Positions 61,020 through 64,000 of a DNA stretch of 64,000 nucleotides are shown in pieces. A model generated the notes under the pieces. It made no database searches and was not told the DNA's origin. It saw only the letters and a program-made list of their open reading frames with translations. A program made the position numbers and the translations under genes. This DNA is from Ptiloglossa arizonensis (lineage: Eukaryota > Arthropoda > Insecta > Hymenoptera > Colletidae), in contig NW_027478868.1 in NCBI RefSeq assembly GCF_051014685.1, positions 310,001 to 374,000 on the forward strand, given 5' to 3'. How positions within the stretch are numbered: the first letter of the stretch is position 1; each line of letters begins with the position of its first letter.

Positions 61020-64000
61020 GCCATTCTGGTTCAGCGTTTGGAGCAGCAGAATTGCGAAAAATATTTGGCCTTCTCAACCATTTCTTGGCTTCAAACTCCC
61101 ATATCTCGCGAACGGAATGACCTAACCCAAAAATGCCTGTTGCGTCTGCAAGTAGAAACTCGCCCGATTACAACGGTATGTGTATTTTTTCCCTAGGCCA
61201 TTCTGGTTAAGCGTTTGGAGCAGCAGAATTGCGAAAAATTTTTTGCCTTCTCAACCATTTCTTGCCTTCAAACTCCCATATCTCGCGAACGGATTGACCT
61301 AACCAAAAAATTCCTATTGCATCTGAAAATAGAAACTCGCCCGATTACAACGGTATGTGTATTTTTTTCCCAGGCCATTCTGGTTAAGCGTTTGGAGCAG
61401 CAGAATTGCTAAAAATTTGTTTCCTTCTCAACCATTTCTTGGCTTCAAACTCACATATCTCGCGAACGGATTGACCTAACCCAAAAATTACTACTGCATC
61501 TGAAAGTAGAAGCTCGCCCGATTACAACGGTATGTGTATTTTTTCCCTAGGCCATTCTGGTTAAGCGCTTGGAGCAGCAGAATTGCGAAAAATTTTTTGC
61601 CTTCTCAACCATTTCTTGGCTTCAAACTCCCATATCTCGCGAACGGATTGACCTAACCCAAAAATTCCTATTGCATCTGAAAGTAGAAGCTCGCCCGATT
61701 ACAACGGTATGTGTATTTTTTCCCTAGGCCATTCTGGTTAAGCCTTTGGAGCGGCAGAATTGCGAAAAATTTTTTGCTTTCTCAACCATTTCTTGGATTC
61801 AAACTCCCATATCTCGCGAACGGATTGACCTAACCCAAAAATTCCTGTTGCATCTGAAAGTAGAAACTCGCCCGATTACAACGGTGTGTGTATTTTTTCC
61901 CTAGGCCATTCTGGTTAAGCGTTTGGAGCAGCAGAATTGCGAAAAATATTTGGCCTTCTAAACCATTTCTTGGCTTCAAACTCCCATATCTCGCGAACGG
62001 ATTGACCTAACCCAAAAATGCCTGTTGCGTCTGAAAGTAGAAACTCGCCCGATTACAACGGTATGTGTATTTTTTCCCTAGGTCATTCTGGTTAAGCGTT
62101 TGGAGCAGCAGAAGTGCGAAAAATTTGTTGTCTTCTCAACCATTTCTTAGCTTCAAACTGCCATATCTTACGAACGGATTGACCTAACCCAAAAATTCCT
62201 ATTGCATCTGACAGTAGAAACTCGCCCGATTTCAACGGTATGTGTATTTTTTCCCTAAGCCATTCTGGTTAAGCGTTTGGAGCAGCAGAATTGCGAAAAA
62301 TTTTTTGCCTTCTCAACCATTTCTTGCCTTCAAACACCCATATCTCGCGAACGGATTGACCTAACCAAAAAATTCCTATTGCATCTGAAAGTAGAAACTC
62401 GCCCGATTACAACGGTATGTGTATTTTTTCCCTAGGCCATTCTGGTTAAGCGTTTGGAGCAGCAGAATTGCGAAAAATTTTTTGCCTTCTCAACCATTTC
62501 TTTGCTTCAAACTCCCATATCTCGCGAACGGATTGACCTAACCCAAAAATGCCTGTTGCGTCTGAAAGTAGAAGCTCGCCCGATTACAACGGTATGTGTA
62601 TTTTTTCCCTAGGCCATTCTGGTTAAGCGTTTGGAGCAGCAGAATTGCGAAAAATTTTATGCCTTCTCAACCATTTCTTGGCTTCAAACTCCCATATCTC
62701 GCGAACGGATTAACCTAACCCAAAAATTCCTATTGCATCTGAAAGTAGAATCTCGCCCGATTACAACGGTATGTGTATTTTTTCCCTAGGCCATTCTGGT
62801 TAAGCGTTTGGAGCAGCAGAATTGCGAAAAATTTTATGCCTTCTCAACCATTTCTTGCCTTCAAACTCCCATATCTCGCGAACGGATTGACCTAACCAAA
62901 AAATTCCTATTGCATCTGAAAATAGAAACTCGCCCGATTACAACGGTATGTGTATTTTTTTCCCAGGCCATTCTGGTTAAGCGTTTGGAGCAGCAGAATT
63001 GCGAAAAATTTGTTGCCTTCTCAACCATTTCTTGGCTTCAAACTCACATATCTCGCGAACGGATTGACCTAACCCAAAAATTACTACTGCATCTGAAAGT
63101 AGAAGCTCGCCCGATTACAACGGTATGTGTATTTTTTCCCTAGGCCATTCTGGTTAAGCGCTTGGAGCAGCAGAATTGCGAAAAATTTTTTGCCTTCTCA
63201 ACCATTTCTTGGCTTCAAACTCCCATATCTCGCGAACGGATTGACCTAACCCAAAAATTCCTATTGCATCTGAAAGTAGAAGCTCGCCCGATTACAACGG
63301 TATGTGTATTTTTTCCCTAGGCCATTCTGGTTAAGCCTTTGGAGCGGCAGAATTGCGAAAAATTTTTTGCTTTCTCAACCATTTCTTGGCTTCAAACTCC
63401 CATATCTCGCGAACGGATTGACCTAACCCAAAAATTCCTGTTGCATCTGAAAGTAGAAACTCGCCCGATTACAACGGTGTGTGTATTTTTTCCCTAGGCC
63501 ATTCTGGTTAAGCGTTTGGAGCAGCAGAATTGCGAAAAATATTTGGCCTTCTAAACCATTTCTTGGCTTCAAACTCCCATATCTCGCGAACGGATTGACC
63601 TAACCCAAAAATGCCTGTTGCGTCTGAAAGTAGAAACTCGCCCGATTACAACGGTATGTGTATTTTTTCCCTAGGTCATTCTGGTTAAGCGTTTGGAGCA
63701 GCAGAAGTGCGAAAAATTTGTTGTCTTCTCAACCATTTCTTGCCTTCAAACACCCATATCTCGCGAACGGATTGACCTAACCAAAAAATTCCTATTGCAT
63801 CTGAAAGTAGAAACTCGCCCGATTACAACGGTATGTGTATTTTTTCCCCAGGCCATTCTGGTTAAGCGTTTGGAGCAGCAGAATTGCGAAAAATTTGTTG
63901 CCTTCTCAACCAGTTCTTGGCTTCAAACTCCCATATCTCGCGAACGGATTGACCTAACCCAAAAATTACTACTGCATCTGAAAGTAGAAGCTCGCCCGAT
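61020..64000 (+). repeat. Right-arm HOR copy D (partial, cut by window end)
   Basis: Follows copy C at 4248-bp offset, with the same TTTTATGCC/CTTGCCTTC chimera at about 62804-62940. It departs near 63700-63780, where a GCAGAAGTGCG / GTTGTCTTC left part is joined to a CTTGCCTTCAAACACCC right part. One monomer present in C is thereby removed without changing the phase. Confidence 0.87.

Larger units (their letters stand above)
47011..64000 (+). repeat. 177-bp satellite array, right arm (about 96 monomers)
   Basis: Same monomer and orientation as the left arm. CTAGG at 47033 and at 63140 are 16107 bp apart, exactly 91 monomers, so there is no net indel across the arm. The first monomers after the insert (GTCTTC unit, then GGAGAAGCTG / TTTTGTGCC unit) continue the order seen after the same GAGAGTAG monomer in other left-arm copies. 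By about 47400 a different HOR family takes over. The array runs off the end of the window. Confidence 0.96.

Noticed and set aside
1..64000. CRISPR array
   Set aside because: Repeats are regular, but the whole 177-bp unit is repeated, there are no unique spacers, and there are no cas genes or prokaryotic features.
1..64000. The array as a pure assembly artefact
   Set aside because: Copies carry nested private variants, whole-monomer indels and a phased transposon insertion, which are not explained by simple duplication errors. Local errors remain possible, for example at 42081-42120.

Overview
The window is almost entirely one tandem satellite DNA array. The monomer is 177 bp, about 43% GC, and roughly 358 copies lie head to tail in one orientation. 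The array is interrupted once, at 46356-47010, by a 655-bp single-copy insert. I find no convincing protein-coding gene, rRNA, tRNA or CRISPR array. The setting is most likely eukaryotic heterochromatin (centromeric or pericentromeric). The insert looks like a solo LTR with a TATA / TCATTC initiator / AGACAT downstream promoter arrangement typical of arthropods, and CpG is not depleted in the monomer. Both fit an insect or other arthropod, but I cannot name the species.

Layout. (1) 1-17916: the most heterogeneous part, with mixed monomer variants, an 11-13-monomer segment present twice (9-1953 and 6202-8501), an 8-monomer-offset duplication (2839-3900 and 4255-5316), and the four length-changing monomers that shift the array phase. 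(2) 17917-26500: a 6-monomer (1062 bp) block in tandem at 17917 and 18979 and again at 21811, nested in a 16-monomer (2832 bp) duplication. (3) About 26500-46355: a higher-order repeat (HOR) based on 17 monomers (3009 bp), rearranged by gains and losses of whole monomers, often three at a time, with larger duplications at offsets of 8850 bp and 8142 bp. (4) 46356-47010: the LTR-like insert, flanked by CAAC on both sides. Removing the insert plus one CAAC restores both the monomer and the array phase exactly. (5) 47011-64000: the array resumes in the same HOR order and within about 1 kb changes to a different HOR family of 23-26 monomers, present in nearly four copies starting at 48099, 52170, 56772 and 61020.

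Points of most interest. The period is strictly 177 bp (59 codons), with very few indels against many substitutions. Each monomer carries an A5T6 dyad, a CENP-B-box-like motif (8 of 9 core bases, minus strand) and a compact GTATGT...polypyrimidine...TAG block that resembles splice sites. The LTR promoter points rightward into the array and could drive satellite transcription. Short ORFs in the array come from individual monomers losing the single in-frame TAG and are not called as genes.
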